NCBI RefSeq assembly: GCF_000518205.1
Contig: NZ_JADD01000017.1
Coordinates: 1 to 42,185 of the forward strand
Length of the DNA: 42,185 nucleotides
Direction of reading: 5' to 3'
Source: Hutsoniella sourekii ATCC 700629
GTDB taxonomy: Bacteria > Bacillota > Bacilli > Lactobacillales > Aerococcaceae
Shown here piece by piece: positions 8,862 through 18,294 of this stretch; the first letter of the stretch is position 1; every line of letters starts with the position of its first letter. The translations under genes were made by a program, and so were the position numbers. Under the pieces are notes generated by a model, which saw nothing but the letters and a program-made list of their open reading frames with translations, was not told where the DNA came from and made no database searches.

Positions 8862-9290
8862 ATGAATGTTGAAATAATCATGGAAATTCTTCAAAACGAG
8901 ATGAAAGTTGCGGTCTTTGCCACTGTCGATCAGGAAGGCAAACCGCATGCCCGTCACGCTCATGTCGGTGTGGCTAATGAGCAAGGCGTTTTCTTTATGA
9001 CCAGTCCGACGACGAAGTTTTATCAGCAATTGATGGCCAATCCACAAGTAGCGATCACCGCTATGAAAGAAGAAGAGTATCTAATTCAAGTGATTCGCTT
9101 GGAAGGGGAAGTTCGCCCCGTGTCAAAGGATATGTTAGCCGAATTATTAGCTAATAATCCTTATGTGCATCAAGTTTATCCCGATGATGGCATGCACAAC
9201 ACTATGCAAGTTTTTCAAATGTATAAGGGGGAAGGCTTCTATCATAGCTTGACCCAAGGACATAAATATACCTTTGAGATTAAAGGTTAA
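8862..9290 (+). CDS. pyridoxamine 5'-phosphate oxidase-fold flavoprotein
   Basis: A 142-aa protein of the split-barrel PPOX superfamily, which binds FMN or F420-like cofactors as a dimer. Seen: the opening VAVFATVDQEGKPHARH, followed by GVFFMTSPTTKFYQQLMANPQVAIT, the usual first two strands and phosphate-binding Lys of this fold. It is much shorter than true PdxH and lacks its C-terminal region, so vitamin B6 synthesis is not supported. The RBS AAAGGAGG lies 10 nt upstream. It may be co-transcribed with gloB (27-nt gap). Specific function unknown. Confidence 0.7.
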   Translation: MNVEIIMEILQNEMKVAVFATVDQEGKPHARHAHVGVANEQGVFFMTSPTTKFYQQLMANPQVAITAMKEEEYLIQVIRLEGEVRPVSKDMLAELLANNPYVHQVYPDDGMHNTMQVFQMYKGEGFYHSLTQGHKYTFEIKG

Positions 9291-9311
9291 ATGATAAATC
9301 AAACAAAGTTA

Positions 9312-9357
9312 AACCACCTGTCTAGATGATTCTTCATCAATTAGGCAGGTGGTTTTA
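9312..9357. terminator. bidirectional terminator between convergent genes
   Basis: AAACCACCTG (9312-9321) pairs with CAGGTGGTTT (9347-9356); T-rich on the plus side and a weaker T tract on the minus side. It lies between the PPOX gene and the convergent LysR gene. Confidence 0.8.
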
Positions 9358-9375
9358 TTCTTATCAGGCCTTAAC

Positions 9376-10293
9376 TTAGTTAAATGCAGATTGGAAATGT
9401 TTGATAAAGTTACTTTCCAAAGAGTTGAGCGTCTTCTTGGCATTATAGGCTAGAAAGTAATTTAACTGGGCATGGTCTGCTTTGATAGCTAATAAGTTAT
9501 AGTGGTACGAGCTAAAATCATCATTTAAAATCGACTCGGGCGCAAGTGTGATACCCAAGCCTGCTTTAGCTAATTGGATGGCTGTATGAATGGAGCGAGT
9601 TTCTAAGCGAATTTGTGCTTGGATATGGTAGGTCATAAATAAGCGGTCCATTTGTCGACGAATAGCCGATCCGGGAGCGGTTAAGACGAGGGGTTGGCTT
9701 AAGATTTGCTTGAGAGTCAGGCTATGTTCATCCAAATATTTTTGGTTTGCTTGATAGTAGGGAGAGGAGCTGGGAATGATCGCATAATATGTCTCCTCCT
9801 TGCTCGTAATGGTCGTTAGCTTAGAATTGACGGTTTCCGGATTTTGCCCAATGAAAAAATCAATATCTCCTTGCAGTGCCCTTTCTTCGTTACGACTGGG
9901 AATGTCTTCAATTAGTTGAATTTGGATTTGGGGAAATTCAGTCATAAATGCGGGCAGAATAAGCGGTAATAGATAGTTACCTAAGGCTGTTAGTATTCCA
10001 ATCGTTAAATGCTCTTGTTGGTGGTCTTGTTGGTGAATGGTCTGTAGTAAGTGGTGGTGGTCTAGTTCTAACTTATTTAAGTAATCATAATAGATTTTTC
10101 CCGCGTCGGTTAATTGATAAGGTTGGCTTTGTCGTTCAACTAAGGTGGCACCAATCTCTTCTTCGATTTTTTGAATGGATTGGCTGAGGTAGGGTTGTGA
10201 GATGAAGAGTTCTTTAGCTGCCCGGGTAAAGTTACTGTGTTTAAGCAAGACTTCGATGTATTGCAGTTGCTTATTAATATCGATGGAAAACAT
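9376..10293 (-). CDS. LysR-family transcriptional regulator
   Basis: A 305-aa LysR regulator. Seen: an N-terminal winged HTH (about residues 1-60) with NFTRAAKELFISQPYLSQ as the recognition helix region, a linker helix, then an effector-binding domain (TIGILTALGNYLLPLIL onward). Start at 10293 is chosen because AGGAGG lies 6 nt upstream; ATG 10308 overlaps that site. It is divergent from the two-subunit flavoprotein reductase operon across a 131-bp gap, the classical position of a LysR activator of that operon. In L. plantarum the hydroxycinnamate reductase locus has the same arrangement (hcrR divergent from hcrAB), so an aromatic or unsaturated acid is a plausible inducer; this is inference. 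Confidence 0.85.
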   Translation of the reverse strand: MFSIDINKQLQYIEVLLKHSNFTRAAKELFISQPYLSQSIQKIEEEIGATLVERQSQPYQLTDAGKIYYDYLNKLELDHHHLLQTIHQQDHQQEHLTIGILTALGNYLLPLILPAFMTEFPQIQIQLIEDIPSRNEERALQGDIDFFIGQNPETVNSKLTTITSKEETYYAIIPSSSPYYQANQKYLDEHSLTLKQILSQPLVLTAPGSAIRRQMDRLFMTYHIQAQIRLETRSIHTAIQLAKAGLGITLAPESILNDDFSSYHYNLLAIKADHAQLNYFLAYNAKKTLNSLESNFIKHFQSAFN

Positions 10294-10351
10294 AGGACAC
10301 CTCCTCATTCATTATAACAAATTACTTATTAACTTATAGAAAAACAAATAT

Positions 10352-10380
10352 TTCACAATCGAAGCGTTTTCAAATATAAT
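10352..10380 (+). promoter_or_regulatory. promoter with embedded cre-like site
   Basis: TTCACA (10352-10357), 17-bp spacer, TATAAT (10375-10380). TCGAAGCGTTTTCA at 10359-10372 fills the spacer and matches the CcpA cre consensus except at positions 2 and 3. Binding there would block RNA polymerase, so carbon catabolite repression of the reductase operon is expected. Confidence 0.6.
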
Positions 10381-10424
10381 AAACTTATCATTGATGAAAG
10401 TATAAATTTAAAGGAGTTATGACT

Positions 10425-11027
10425 ATGAAGTTAATAGCTATTGTTGGAACCAATTCCAAGCGATCTACTAACCGGATCTTGTTACATTTTATGGCCAAGC
10501 ATTTTGCAGATCGTGCAGACATTGAAGTGTGTGAAATTGATAACATAGATGCTTTCGATGAACCCGCTGATAAACAAGCTCCCCAGGCAGCCTTAGACTT
10601 AGCAGAAAAGATTCAAGCAGCCGACGGTGTAATCATTGCTACACCGGAATATGACCATGCGATTCCAGCAGCTTTGAAGAGTGTTTTAGAGTGGCTGTCT
10701 TATAGTGTTCAGCCTTTCGTTGACAAGCCTGTTATGATTGTTGGAGCCTCATTGGGTAGCCTTGGTTCTTCAAGAGCTCAGGCCCATTTACGGCAAATCT
10801 TAGATGCGCCAGAACTGAAGGCTCGTATTATGCCAGGAACTGAATTCTTATTGGGCAGATCGGGGCAAGCTTTCGATGAAGAAGGTCAGCTAATCTATGA
10901 AGATAAGGTCCAGGAACTAGAAGAAGACTTTGCTGAGTTTATGACCTTCGTAGAAATTACCAATCAGGTCGTACAGGCCCACGCTGGTCGTAAGGCACAG
11001 CAAGCAGATTATAACTACAAGCAATAG
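10425..11027 (+). CDS. NAD(P)H-dependent FMN reductase-family subunit
   Basis: A 200-aa flavodoxin-like protein of the FMN_red family. Seen: [12 protein letters not shown] (FMN phosphate loop), [20 protein letters not shown] (isoalloxazine loop) and IVGAS, the three usual FMN contacts. Start ATG 10425 lies 8 nt after AAGGAG (10411-10416); ATG 10419 is only 2 nt from it. It is 14 nt upstream of the large reductase gene, and its sequence is clearly paralogous to the N-terminal domain of that protein, so the pair probably forms one electron-transfer enzyme from NAD(P)H to FAD. Comparable to HcrA of L. plantarum or CrdA of Vibrio reductases. Confidence 0.75.
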   Translation: MKLIAIVGTNSKRSTNRILLHFMAKHFADRADIEVCEIDNIDAFDEPADKQAPQAALDLAEKIQAADGVIIATPEYDHAIPAALKSVLEWLSYSVQPFVDKPVMIVGASLGSLGSSRAQAHLRQILDAPELKARIMPGTEFLLGRSGQAFDEEGQLIYEDKVQELEEDFAEFMTFVEITNQVVQAHAGRKAQQADYNYKQ

Positions 11028-11041
11028 AAAGGGATGACACG

Positions 11042-13462
11042 ATGAAACTAGTCGGAATTGTTGGAACTAATGCAGAATTCTCCTACAACCGTAAATTACT
11101 AAATTATATGAGTCAGCACTTTGCAGATCTTGTCGATATCGAAGTCCTTGAGATCAAGGGTGCACCGATGTTCAACGAAACGGAAGACCAGTCAGACCAC
11201 CCAGTCATTCAAAAATTAAATGAGAAGATTATTCAAGCAGATGGGGTTATTATTGCCACTCCTGAACATAATCATTCGGTACCATCTGCTTTGAAGAGTG
11301 TCTTAGAGTGGTTATCCTTTAATCTTCATCCATTCGATGGCAAGCCTGTGATGATTGTTGGAGCTTCATACGATGTTCAGGGATCTTCTCGGTCACAGTT
11401 GCACCTTCGTCAAATTTTAGATGCGCCGGGCGTTAATGCCACCGTGATGCCAGGTAGTGAATTCTTATTGGGACGCGTTCACGAAGCATTTGATGAGAAT
11501 GATCAGTTGATCGCCCAAGGAACCATCGACTTCTTAGAATCTTGCTTAAAGAAATTTATGCGGTTCACTCAAGTGGCTAATTTACTTAATATTCCTGAGG
11601 AAATCGAATACGAGCCTGGTACTTACCAAGTTAATGCTGTCGGTCATAATGGAGACCTACCGATGTCTGTTACCTTCTCTAATAATCGGATTGAATCCAT
11701 TGATATTGACACTCAAGGTGAATCAGCTGGTATAGCTGATGTTGTCTTTACGCGAGTTCCTGAAGAAATCATTCAAGGACAAACATTAAATGTTGATACG
11801 GTAGCTGGAGCTTCCGTCACCTTTAATGGATTAATCGACGGTGTGGCAAATGCTGTTAAGTTAGCTGGAGCTGATCCAGAAATTTTGAAGAAGAGACCTA
11901 AATTAGCAGACCAAGCGCCAGCTGAAGAAGTTGAATACCAAACTGACGTCGTAGTTGTTGGAGGAGGAGGGGCAGGATTATCTGCTGCAGCTTCCGTTCT
12001 TCAAGAAGGTAAGGAAGTTATTGTTGTCGAGAAATTCCCAGCAATTGGCGGTAACACAGTCAGAACTGGGGGGCCGATGAATGCAGCGGATCCAGATTGG
12101 CAAAAAACAATCCCTGCTCTTCCTGGTGAAGACCATAGTCTAGAGGAAATCATCGCTACGCCTGAAGTAGAAATTGATGCGGAGTACCTAGATGACTTCA
12201 AAGAATTGAGAAAACAAATTCAAGCTTACCTTGACCAAGAACAAGACAAACCTGAACCTTATCTATTCGATTCCACCCTCCTTCACCGTATTCAGACTTA
12301 CTTAGGAGGACGCCGAACAGATCTTCAAGGAACTTATGTTTACGGTGCTTATGATTTAGTTAAGACCTTAACAGATAATGTCTTAGAATCTGTTCACTGG
12401 TTAGAAGATATTGGGGTTGAATTTGATTGGCGTCAACCGGAGATGCCAGTAGGTGCGATGTGGCGCCGGGGACATAAGCCACTAGCAAATGAAGGCTATG
12501 CTTATATCCAAGCACTTGAAGCCTATATCAAAGATAAGGGGGGTCAAATTATTACTGATACACCCGTTGAAAAACTACTTGTTGAAGAAGGTCGTGTGAT
12601 CGGAGTACAGGGTAGAGATAATCGGGGTCGTTTAGTGACTGTCAAAGCGAACGCCGTCGTCTTAGCTTCTGGAGGTTTCGGTTCTAATACCAAGATGTTA
12701 CAGGAGTTTAATACTTATTGGGAAGAAATCGCTGATGACATTGCTACCTCTAACTCACCTGCTATTACTGGAGACGGTATTCGTTTGGGTCAACAAGTGG
12801 ATGCTGAATTGGTAGACATGGGGATGATCCAACTGTTACCAACTTGTGATCCTAAGACCGGCGCGTTATTTACAGGGCTACAAGTTCCACCAGAGAACTT
12901 TGTGATGGTTAATAAAGAAGGTCGCCGGTTTGTCAACGAATTTGGGACCCGTGATGAGATTTCCCAAGCAGCGATTGCTAATGGAACCTTATTCTACCTA
13001 ATTGCTGATGATAAGATCAAAGAGACAGCAATGAATACCACTCAAGAATCGATTGATCAACAAGTGGAAGCGGGAACGTTATTTAGAGCGGACACCCTTG
13101 AAGAATTAGCTCAACAAGTTGATATGGATCCGGAAGTTCTAGTGGATACAGTGAATAAGTACAATTCTTATGTGGATGCAGGTGTAGACCCTGAATTCCA
13201 TAAGGGAGCCTTCAACTTAAAAGTTGAGGTAGCCCCATTCTATGCAACTCCACGTCAACCTGCGGTCCATCATACGATGGGTGGTTTGAAGATTGATACT
13301 CAAGCTCGAGTGATTAATACTGAGGGACAAGTTATTCCGGGGCTATACGCAGCTGGAGAAGTATCCGGAGGTATTCATGGAGGTAACCGATTAGGTGGTA
13401 ATGCACTTGCGGATATCTTTACTTTCGGTCGGATTGCTGGACGCAACGCCAGTCAAGAATAA
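11042..13462 (+). CDS. three-flavin NADH-dependent ene-reductase (FMN_red / FMN_bind / FAD_binding_2 fusion)
   Basis: An 806-aa cytoplasmic flavoprotein of the fumarate/urocanate/cinnamate reductase group. Domains seen: FMN_red (about 1-185) with [12 protein letters not shown] and [23 protein letters not shown]_bind (about 195-275) with D252-TVAGAS258, the pattern for covalent FMN attachment by ApbE; FAD_binding_2 from about 302 with the dinucleotide motif VVVGGGGAG. Catalytic residues of flavocytochrome c-type reductases are present: TRD (R637), VHHTMGG (H743/H744) and GGNRLGG (R783). There is no signal peptide or haem motif, so electrons likely come from NAD(P)H through FMN to FAD, and the substrate double bond is reduced. 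No apbE gene is in the window. The substrate (fumarate, hydroxycinnamate, acrylate or urocanate) cannot be fixed; gene order resembles hcrAB. Confidence 0.8.
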   Translation: MKLVGIVGTNAEFSYNRKLLNYMSQHFADLVDIEVLEIKGAPMFNETEDQSDHPVIQKLNEKIIQADGVIIATPEHNHSVPSALKSVLEWLSFNLHPFDGKPVMIVGASYDVQGSSRSQLHLRQILDAPGVNATVMPGSEFLLGRVHEAFDENDQLIAQGTIDFLESCLKKFMRFTQVANLLNIPEEIEYEPGTYQVNAVGHNGDLPMSVTFSNNRIESIDIDTQGESAGIADVVFTRVPEEIIQGQTLNVDTVAGASVTFNGLIDGVANAVKLAGADPEILKKRPKLADQAPAEEVEYQTDVVVVGGGGAGLSAAASVLQEGKEVIVVEKFPAIGGNTVRTGGPMNAADPDWQKTIPALPGEDHSLEEIIATPEVEIDAEYLDDFKELRKQIQAYLDQEQDKPEPYLFDSTLLHRIQTYLGGRRTDLQGTYVYGAYDLVKTLTDNVLESVHWLEDIGVEFDWRQPEMPVGAMWRRGHKPLANEGYAYIQALEAYIKDKGGQIITDTPVEKLLVEEGRVIGVQGRDNRGRLVTVKANAVVLASGGFGSNTKMLQEFNTYWEEIADDIATSNSPAITGDGIRLGQQVDAELVDMGMIQLLPTCDPKTGALFTGLQVPPENFVMVNKEGRRFVNEFGTRDEISQAAIANGTLFYLIADDKIKETAMNTTQESIDQQVEAGTLFRADTLEELAQQVDMDPEVLVDTVNKYNSYVDAGVDPEFHKGAFNLKVEVAPFYATPRQPAVHHTMGGLKIDTQARVINTEGQVIPGLYAAGEVSGGIHGGNRLGGNALADIFTFGRIAGRNASQE

Positions 13463-13475
13463 TTTCTAATGATGA

Positions 13476-13507
13476 CAGCAACTCTGTGAAGAGTTGCTGT
13501 TTTTTTT
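13476..13507 (+). terminator. terminator of the reductase operon
   Basis: CAGCAACTC (13476-13484), loop TGTGAA, GAGTTGCTG (13491-13499), then eight T. A textbook intrinsic terminator. Confidence 0.92.
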
Positions 13508-13596
13508 CTTTTACCGTAAAAATTAAATATCTCAAACCATTTCCAAGTAATTGGCTGAAATCTTTATCTTTTATTAATGGTAGTTAGTCAAATAAC

Positions 13597-13605
13597 TGCT
13601 ATAAT
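13597..13605 (+). promoter_or_regulatory. extended -10 promoter
   Basis: TGCTATAAT, an extended -10 element 45 nt before the start of the VTT-domain gene; no strong -35. Confidence 0.4.
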
Positions 13606-13649
13606 AAGAACAACTATTGAAGCTTCTCAAAAGAAATGAGGGAATAGCT

Positions 13650-14243
13650 ATGAAAAATACGCTATCTAGACTAGTCAACATTCTCACGCTGGTTGGTATT
13701 GTGGTAACTATCTGGGCCTGTATTCATTTTTATCGGATGGGTATTTTTACCTCTCAAGAAAAACTCGAGTCATATATGAGCAGTTTAGGTATGGCAGCCC
13801 CCCTCGTCTTCTTCATGATTAGTTTCGTCCAAGTAGTGCTCCCTATAATCCCGGGTGCTTTAACGATCCCGGTTGGAGCCATATTATTTGGGGCTCGTTT
13901 GGGCTTCTTTCTAAATTATTCTTCTATTTGCTTAGGATCTCTGGTCAACTTTCTTCTTGCCAGAAAATACGGAACGACGGTGGTTCGCTCTATTGTCGGA
14001 GATCGGCAGTTTGCTAAGGGGCTTGCTTGGCTATATAAGGATAATTTTAAGTGGGCATTTGCTTCTGCAATGGTTTTTCCGGTGGCCCCTGATGACTTGT
14101 TATGTTATATAGCTGGTTTATCTAATGTACAATTCAAATTTTTCTTTTGGACCATTATTTTGTCTAAACCATGGACCTTGTTTGTCTATACGATAGGAAC
14201 TAGTTGGTTGATGACTTATTTGTTTAAGTGGATGGGGGGATAG
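13650..14243 (+). CDS. VTT/TVP38-DedA family membrane protein
   Basis: A 197-aa integral membrane protein with about five hydrophobic segments. Seen: PVGAILFGARLGFFLNYSS followed by GSLVNFLLARKYG, the conserved re-entrant loop and FxxxRxxG pattern of the VTT (SNARE-associated/DedA) domain, and a late Pro-rich helix FPVAPDDLLCYIAGLS. Relatives are linked to lipid scrambling or membrane homeostasis. Start ATG 13650 follows the site GAGGGA; a longer TTG start at 13617 has no ribosome site. The stop codon lies 2 nt before the TTG start of a GT4 glycosyltransferase, and a joint role in membrane lipid or glycolipid handling is inferred. Confidence 0.75.
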   Translation: MKNTLSRLVNILTLVGIVVTIWACIHFYRMGIFTSQEKLESYMSSLGMAAPLVFFMISFVQVVLPIIPGALTIPVGAILFGARLGFFLNYSSICLGSLVNFLLARKYGTTVVRSIVGDRQFAKGLAWLYKDNFKWAFASAMVFPVAPDDLLCYIAGLSNVQFKFFFWTIILSKPWTLFVYTIGTSWLMTYLFKWMGG

Positions 14244-14245
14244 GG

Positions 14246-15271
14246 TTGACTTTTACAGTACGCATTCAAAATGATTTTGCTCAACTAATTGAGCAAAGTG
14301 GTATAGGAAGTGCGCGAATTCACCAGATGAAGGCCCTAGAAGCGGCTGGCATTAAATATGTCTTGGATGGGGATGACTATGATATCTTACATATCAATAC
14401 TGTCTTCCCTCAATCACTTTACCATGTGCTTAAGGCCAAGCATCAAGGGAAGGCTATTATTTATCATGCTCATTCGACGGAAGAAGATTTTCGTGATTCC
14501 TTTATCTTATCCAATCAACTCTCTAAGTATTTCAAAAAATGGCTTGTGACTTGTTACCAGCAAGCAGATTTGATATTGACACCTACTGAATATTCCAAGA
14601 ATTTGTTGGAGAATTACCATTTAAAGCCTCCGATTGAAGTTATCTCAAATGGTATTGATATGAGCTACTGGCAGGCTAATCGGGTGGAAGTCGATGCCTT
14701 CCGTCAAGATTATCAATTAGAACCTGGTCGCCCTTTAATTATCGGGGTTGGGATGTTAATTAAACGTAAGGGAATATTGGATTTTATTGATTTAGCTAGA
14801 TGGATGCCTGAATGTCAGTTTATTTGGTTTGGTCATACCAATTCTAATATTCAGACTAGTGAGGTTAAGCGGGCGATTCATTCTAAGCCTGATAACTTAT
14901 TGTTTGCCGGTTATGTGGATCGGGATGTCTTAAGAGTGGCTTATCAAGTGGCTGATATTTTTCTATTCTTAACTTATGAGGAAACTGAAGGAATTGTCTT
15001 GTTGGAAGCTCTAGCAAGTGGAACGCAGACGATTATTCGAGATATTCCCATTTTTGACGTTTATCAAGATCAGCACATCACTTACAAGGCTCGGGATAAT
15101 GACGGATTTCAGAAGTTGATCCAAATGTATTTAGATGATGATTTGGCTTATACCGGTGCCTGCGGTCGAGTGGAGGCGCAGGCTCGAAGCATAGAGGGCG
15201 TGGGCATGAAGTATCGTAAATACTACCAAGAAGCCCTGGATTTAGCTGCACAAAAAAAGAAAAAAGCTTAG
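14246..15271 (+). CDS. GT4-family glycosyltransferase, glycolipid-synthase type
   Basis: A 341-aa retaining glycosyltransferase with a GT-B fold. Seen: HINT and HAHSTEEDFRDSF near the acceptor side, TPTEYSK and SNGID in the middle, GMLIKRKGILDF (nucleotide-sugar loop) and EETEGIVLLEALASG with the E-x7-E motif. This order and wording closely follow pneumococcal-type glycosyltransferases acting on diacylglycerol, so synthesis of a glucosyl- or galactosyl-diacylglycerol, the lipoteichoic acid anchor, is likely; the exact sugar is not decided. The start is probably TTG 14246 (GGGGGA upstream); an in-frame GTG at 14228 would overlap the VTT gene. The C-terminus is Lys-rich (KKKKA), fitting membrane association. 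Confidence 0.75.
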   Translation: MTFTVRIQNDFAQLIEQSGIGSARIHQMKALEAAGIKYVLDGDDYDILHINTVFPQSLYHVLKAKHQGKAIIYHAHSTEEDFRDSFILSNQLSKYFKKWLVTCYQQADLILTPTEYSKNLLENYHLKPPIEVISNGIDMSYWQANRVEVDAFRQDYQLEPGRPLIIGVGMLIKRKGILDFIDLARWMPECQFIWFGHTNSNIQTSEVKRAIHSKPDNLLFAGYVDRDVLRVAYQVADIFLFLTYEETEGIVLLEALASGTQTIIRDIPIFDVYQDQHITYKARDNDGFQKLIQMYLDDDLAYTGACGRVEAQARSIEGVGMKYRKYYQEALDLAAQKKKKA

Positions 15272-15295
15272 TCTTTTAATATTATCGAGTAATTA

Positions 15296-15358
15296 AAAAC
15301 GATCATTTCGCCTGGATATTGGGTTTAGACCCGAATATTCCAGTGAAATGATCGTTTT
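15296..15358. terminator. long bidirectional terminator
   Basis: AAAACGATCATTTC (15296-15309) pairs perfectly with GAAATGATCGTTTT (15345-15358), and the stem continues inward with CTGGATATT/AATATTCCAG and GGGTTTAGACCC. It serves both the glycosyltransferase (plus) and argH (minus). Confidence 0.9.
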
Positions 15359-15428
15359 ATTGATCTTAAATAGATTACAACGAAGCTTGATGAAATCAGC
15401 TATTTAACTGTTTTGAAGAGTCCATCAG

Positions 15429-16760
15429 TTAGAATTTATCTGGCTTCATTTGTGTCTTAATCCCTTGCTTCATGATTTCTGCTGGCTCCAGATATTGGTA
15501 AACATCTTCGTCGATAATCGTAGAGAATGCTTGTAGTTCTTCTAAAGTCAGCTCGTGTAATTGCTTGTGATTATCAATGCCATAGACAACGGCTGCTCCG
15601 ACAATTCCATGGGCTTGGCGGAAAGGCAGTCCTTTCTTAACCAAGTAATCGGCCAGTTCCGTGGCGTTCAAATAGCCCTCGTGGACCGTTTCATTTAATC
15701 GATCTTCATTGACCACTAATTCTTGTATGAAGCCGGTTAATATTTGAATACAAGCCAAGCTTGTATCATAGGCTTCAAAATAAATAGCTTTGTCTTCTTG
15801 CATGTCCTTATTATAGGATAGAGGAAGTCCTTTCATAATAGTATACATGGCGTTCATTAGGCCGATAATCTTTCCAGATTTGCCACGGATGAGTTCGAGG
15901 GCATCCGGGTTCTTCTTCTGAGGCATCATGCTGGATCCGGTAGCATAAGAATCGGAAGACTCAACAAAGCCGAATTCCTGACTAGAGTAAATAATAAAAT
16001 CTTCAGCAAACCGACTCATATGAACCATCAAGGAGCTAAAACATTGCAGGCTATCCAAGATAAAGTCTCGATTCGACACAGCGTCAAGCGTATTTTCTTG
16101 CACCCTAGCAAAGCCAAGTAAATCTGCGGTTTGTTGGCGATTGATTGAAAAGGTAGTTCCTGCTAAGGCTCCTGCGCCTAAGGGAGATTCGTCTAAGAGT
16201 TGAATGGTATCATTGACTTTTTGAACATCACGTTCGAACATCGCGACATAGGCTTCTAAAATATACGAGAAGGGAACAATTTGAGCCCTTTGTAAGTGTG
16301 TGTATGCAGGACTTAAACAATTAAGGGTCTGTCCTTTGTCAATAAAGGCCTGAATCAGCGTCTTGATCGCAGCTTCTAGCTCCTTTAAGCTACGCTTCAC
16401 GTAGAGCTTCATGTCAACGGTTACTTGGTCATTTCGACTTCTAGCGGTATGCATTTTCTTGCCGGTATCACCCAAGCGCTTGATCATTTGGGCTTCTACA
16501 AAACTATGGATATCCTCATAATCTCCTTGTAGTAGGTCTGGATTGGCCTGAATCTCTTCTCTTAGTTGAGTGAGTTCTCTTTGAAGGTCTTGACTTTCTG
16601 CTTGAGTCAAGATCTCCTGATCACCCAACATCGTGACATGGGCAATTGACGCGGTAATATCTTCATACCAGAGTCTTTTATCTAGACTAAAGGATTCATT
16701 AAATTGTTTCATTAACTCGGCAGTTTCAGATTGAAACCGTCCGCCCCATAAGTCTGCCAT
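15429..16760 (-). CDS. argH: argininosuccinate lyase
   Basis: A 443-aa enzyme that splits argininosuccinate into arginine and fumarate, the last step of arginine synthesis. Seen: WGGRF at the N-terminus, ARSRNDQV, THLQRAQ, and the fumarase-superfamily signature GSSMMPQKKNPD. Length is normal, though the C-terminus is slightly short. The start codon shares one base with the argG stop (TAATG), so the two are translationally coupled and sit under the minus-strand T-box leader. Confidence 0.95.
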   Translation of the reverse strand: MADLWGGRFQSETAELMKQFNESFSLDKRLWYEDITASIAHVTMLGDQEILTQAESQDLQRELTQLREEIQANPDLLQGDYEDIHSFVEAQMIKRLGDTGKKMHTARSRNDQVTVDMKLYVKRSLKELEAAIKTLIQAFIDKGQTLNCLSPAYTHLQRAQIVPFSYILEAYVAMFERDVQKVNDTIQLLDESPLGAGALAGTTFSINRQQTADLLGFARVQENTLDAVSNRDFILDSLQCFSSLMVHMSRFAEDFIIYSSQEFGFVESSDSYATGSSMMPQKKNPDALELIRGKSGKIIGLMNAMYTIMKGLPLSYNKDMQEDKAIYFEAYDTSLACIQILTGFIQELVVNEDRLNETVHEGYLNATELADYLVKKGLPFRQAHGIVGAAVVYGIDNHKQLHELTLEELQAFSTIIDEDVYQYLEPAEIMKQGIKTQMKPDKF

Positions 16761-17962
16761 TAAATCAGTCCTTTTTTCTTTTGTATTTTTGTTGGTAGGG
16801 TAGTGACATTGATAAAGCCTTCGGCATCGTGGTGATCAAATAGATCATCTTCCCCAAAGCCTGAGACATCCTCATCAAAGAGTGCATAAGGACTAGTCAA
16901 ACCAGCTGGAGTCATGTTCCCCTTGTAGAGCTTAAGCTTAACTTGACCGGTTACAGTCTCTTGAGTCTTATCAACGAAAGCACGAATAGCATTATTAGCC
17001 ATCGAATACCATTGACCATTATAGACTAGCTCTGCCCATTGAGAAGAGAGGTCTTGCTTAATTTTAATGGTTTCTTTTGTTAGAGTAAGACTTTCTAATC
17101 GTTGGTGGGCTTCCATCAATAGTGTGACACCGGGTGTTTCATAGATTCCCCGAGACTTCATACCGATAATTCGATCTTCAATCCAATCTAGGATTCCGAT
17201 TGCGTGGGTACCACCAATTTTATTTAAGCACTCAATGATTTCAGCAGGGGACATTTCTTGACCATTGACTGCCGTTGCGCGCCCCTCCTTGAAGTCGATA
17301 GTCACATATTCAGCCTGATCAGGTGCTTCTTGGGGTGAATTGACGTTATGCAAAATCTGACTATATGAAACTTCATTGGCCGGACTTTCAATATCTCCTC
17401 CTTCGTGGGAGATGTGCATGAGGTTTTCATCTTCTGAATATATCTTTTCTTTGGTAGAAGTCACTGGTACACCTTTTGAATGGGCATAATCAATTGCTTG
17501 CTCGCGAGACTTAATATCCCAAATACGCCAAGGAGCAATAATCGTCATAGTTGCATCAAAAGCTGCAATTCCCATCTCGAAACGGACTTGATCATTCCCT
17601 TTACCAGTACACCCGTGACAAATCGCCTCGGCCCCTTCCAGATGAGCAATGTCTACCAAGTATTTGGCAATGAGTGGACGAGCGAGGGCAGTTCCTAATA
17701 AGTAGGTCCCTTGGTATTTTAAGTTTCCTTGAACGGCTGGGAAGATAAATTCACTAGCGAATTCTTCCTTTACGTGAGGATTATAGAATTTACTGGCACC
17801 AGATTTTAATGCCTTGGCTTCAATGGCTTGCCAATCTTCATCAATACCTAAGTCGATGCAAACAGCAATGATTTCAGCATCATAATTTTCTTTTAACCAG
17901 GGAATAGTAATCGAAGTGTCCAGTCCACCGGAATAGGCGAGTACAATTTTTTTCTTGTTCAT
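16760..17962 (-). CDS. argG: argininosuccinate synthase
   Basis: A 400-aa ATP-dependent ligase joining citrulline and aspartate. Seen: AYSGGLDTS (ATP pyrophosphatase loop, residues 9-17), CHGCTGKGNDQVRFE and SREQAIDYA, all characteristic of ArgG. ATG 17962 is preferred over 17968 because AGAGGA overlaps 17968 but is correctly spaced for 17962. First gene of the T-box-controlled argGH operon. Confidence 0.95.
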   Translation of the reverse strand: MNKKKIVLAYSGGLDTSITIPWLKENYDAEIIAVCIDLGIDEDWQAIEAKALKSGASKFYNPHVKEEFASEFIFPAVQGNLKYQGTYLLGTALARPLIAKYLVDIAHLEGAEAICHGCTGKGNDQVRFEMGIAAFDATMTIIAPWRIWDIKSREQAIDYAHSKGVPVTSTKEKIYSEDENLMHISHEGGDIESPANEVSYSQILHNVNSPQEAPDQAEYVTIDFKEGRATAVNGQEMSPAEIIECLNKIGGTHAIGILDWIEDRIIGMKSRGIYETPGVTLLMEAHQRLESLTLTKETIKIKQDLSSQWAELVYNGQWYSMANNAIRAFVDKTQETVTGQVKLKLYKGNMTPAGLTSPYALFDEDVSGFGEDDLFDHHDAEGFINVTTLPTKIQKKKGLI

Positions 17963-17994
17963 AGTCATCCTCTTTCTTCAGTAAAATTTTCAAT

Positions 17995-18228
17995 AAAAAA
18001 AGTCTCTTGCTTGATGCAAGAGACGAGTTAAAAACACGCGGTACCACTCTGCTTGATAGGGTCACCCTATCCGCTTGAAAGATTAACGTCTTCACGTAAG
18101 TGAGAGATCACTTATTTCTCCAAAGTGCGATTCAGATCAGAGGGACTGCCAGGCTTCCACCATTCCTAGCTCGCTTTAAGTATCTTTACCTACTAGCTTT
18201 TTCATTGAAATCTAATATTTGATTAGGC
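17995..18228 (-). promoter_or_regulatory. arginine T-box leader of argGH
   Basis: On the minus strand the leader contains a Stem I region, the specifier context GAATCGCACTTTGGAG with CGC (Arg) at 18127-18129, the conserved T-box AGAGTGGTACCGCG (18037-18050), and a terminator GTCTCTTGC/GCAAGAGAC (18002-18024) followed by seven T (17995-18001). Uncharged tRNA-Arg should stabilise the antiterminator and allow argGH transcription. Reading UCG (Ser) one base earlier is possible on sequence alone, but the downstream genes support Arg. Confidence 0.9.
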
Positions 18229-18230
18229 AT

Positions 18231-18259
18231 ATTTTATCTGAAGCTCGATAAAGTGTCAA
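18231..18259 (-). promoter_or_regulatory. promoter of the argGH T-box transcript
   Basis: On the minus strand TTGACA (18254-18259), 17-bp spacer, TAAAAT (18231-18236): near-consensus sigma-A promoter, immediately upstream of the leader. Confidence 0.8.
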
Positions 18260-18294
18260 GTATAATTAAATATTAAATAGATACCAGGAATAAA

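Noticed and set aside
8862-9290. The PPOX-fold protein as PdxH (vitamin B6 synthesis)
   Set aside because: Far too short and missing the PdxH C-terminal region; no B6 genes nearby.
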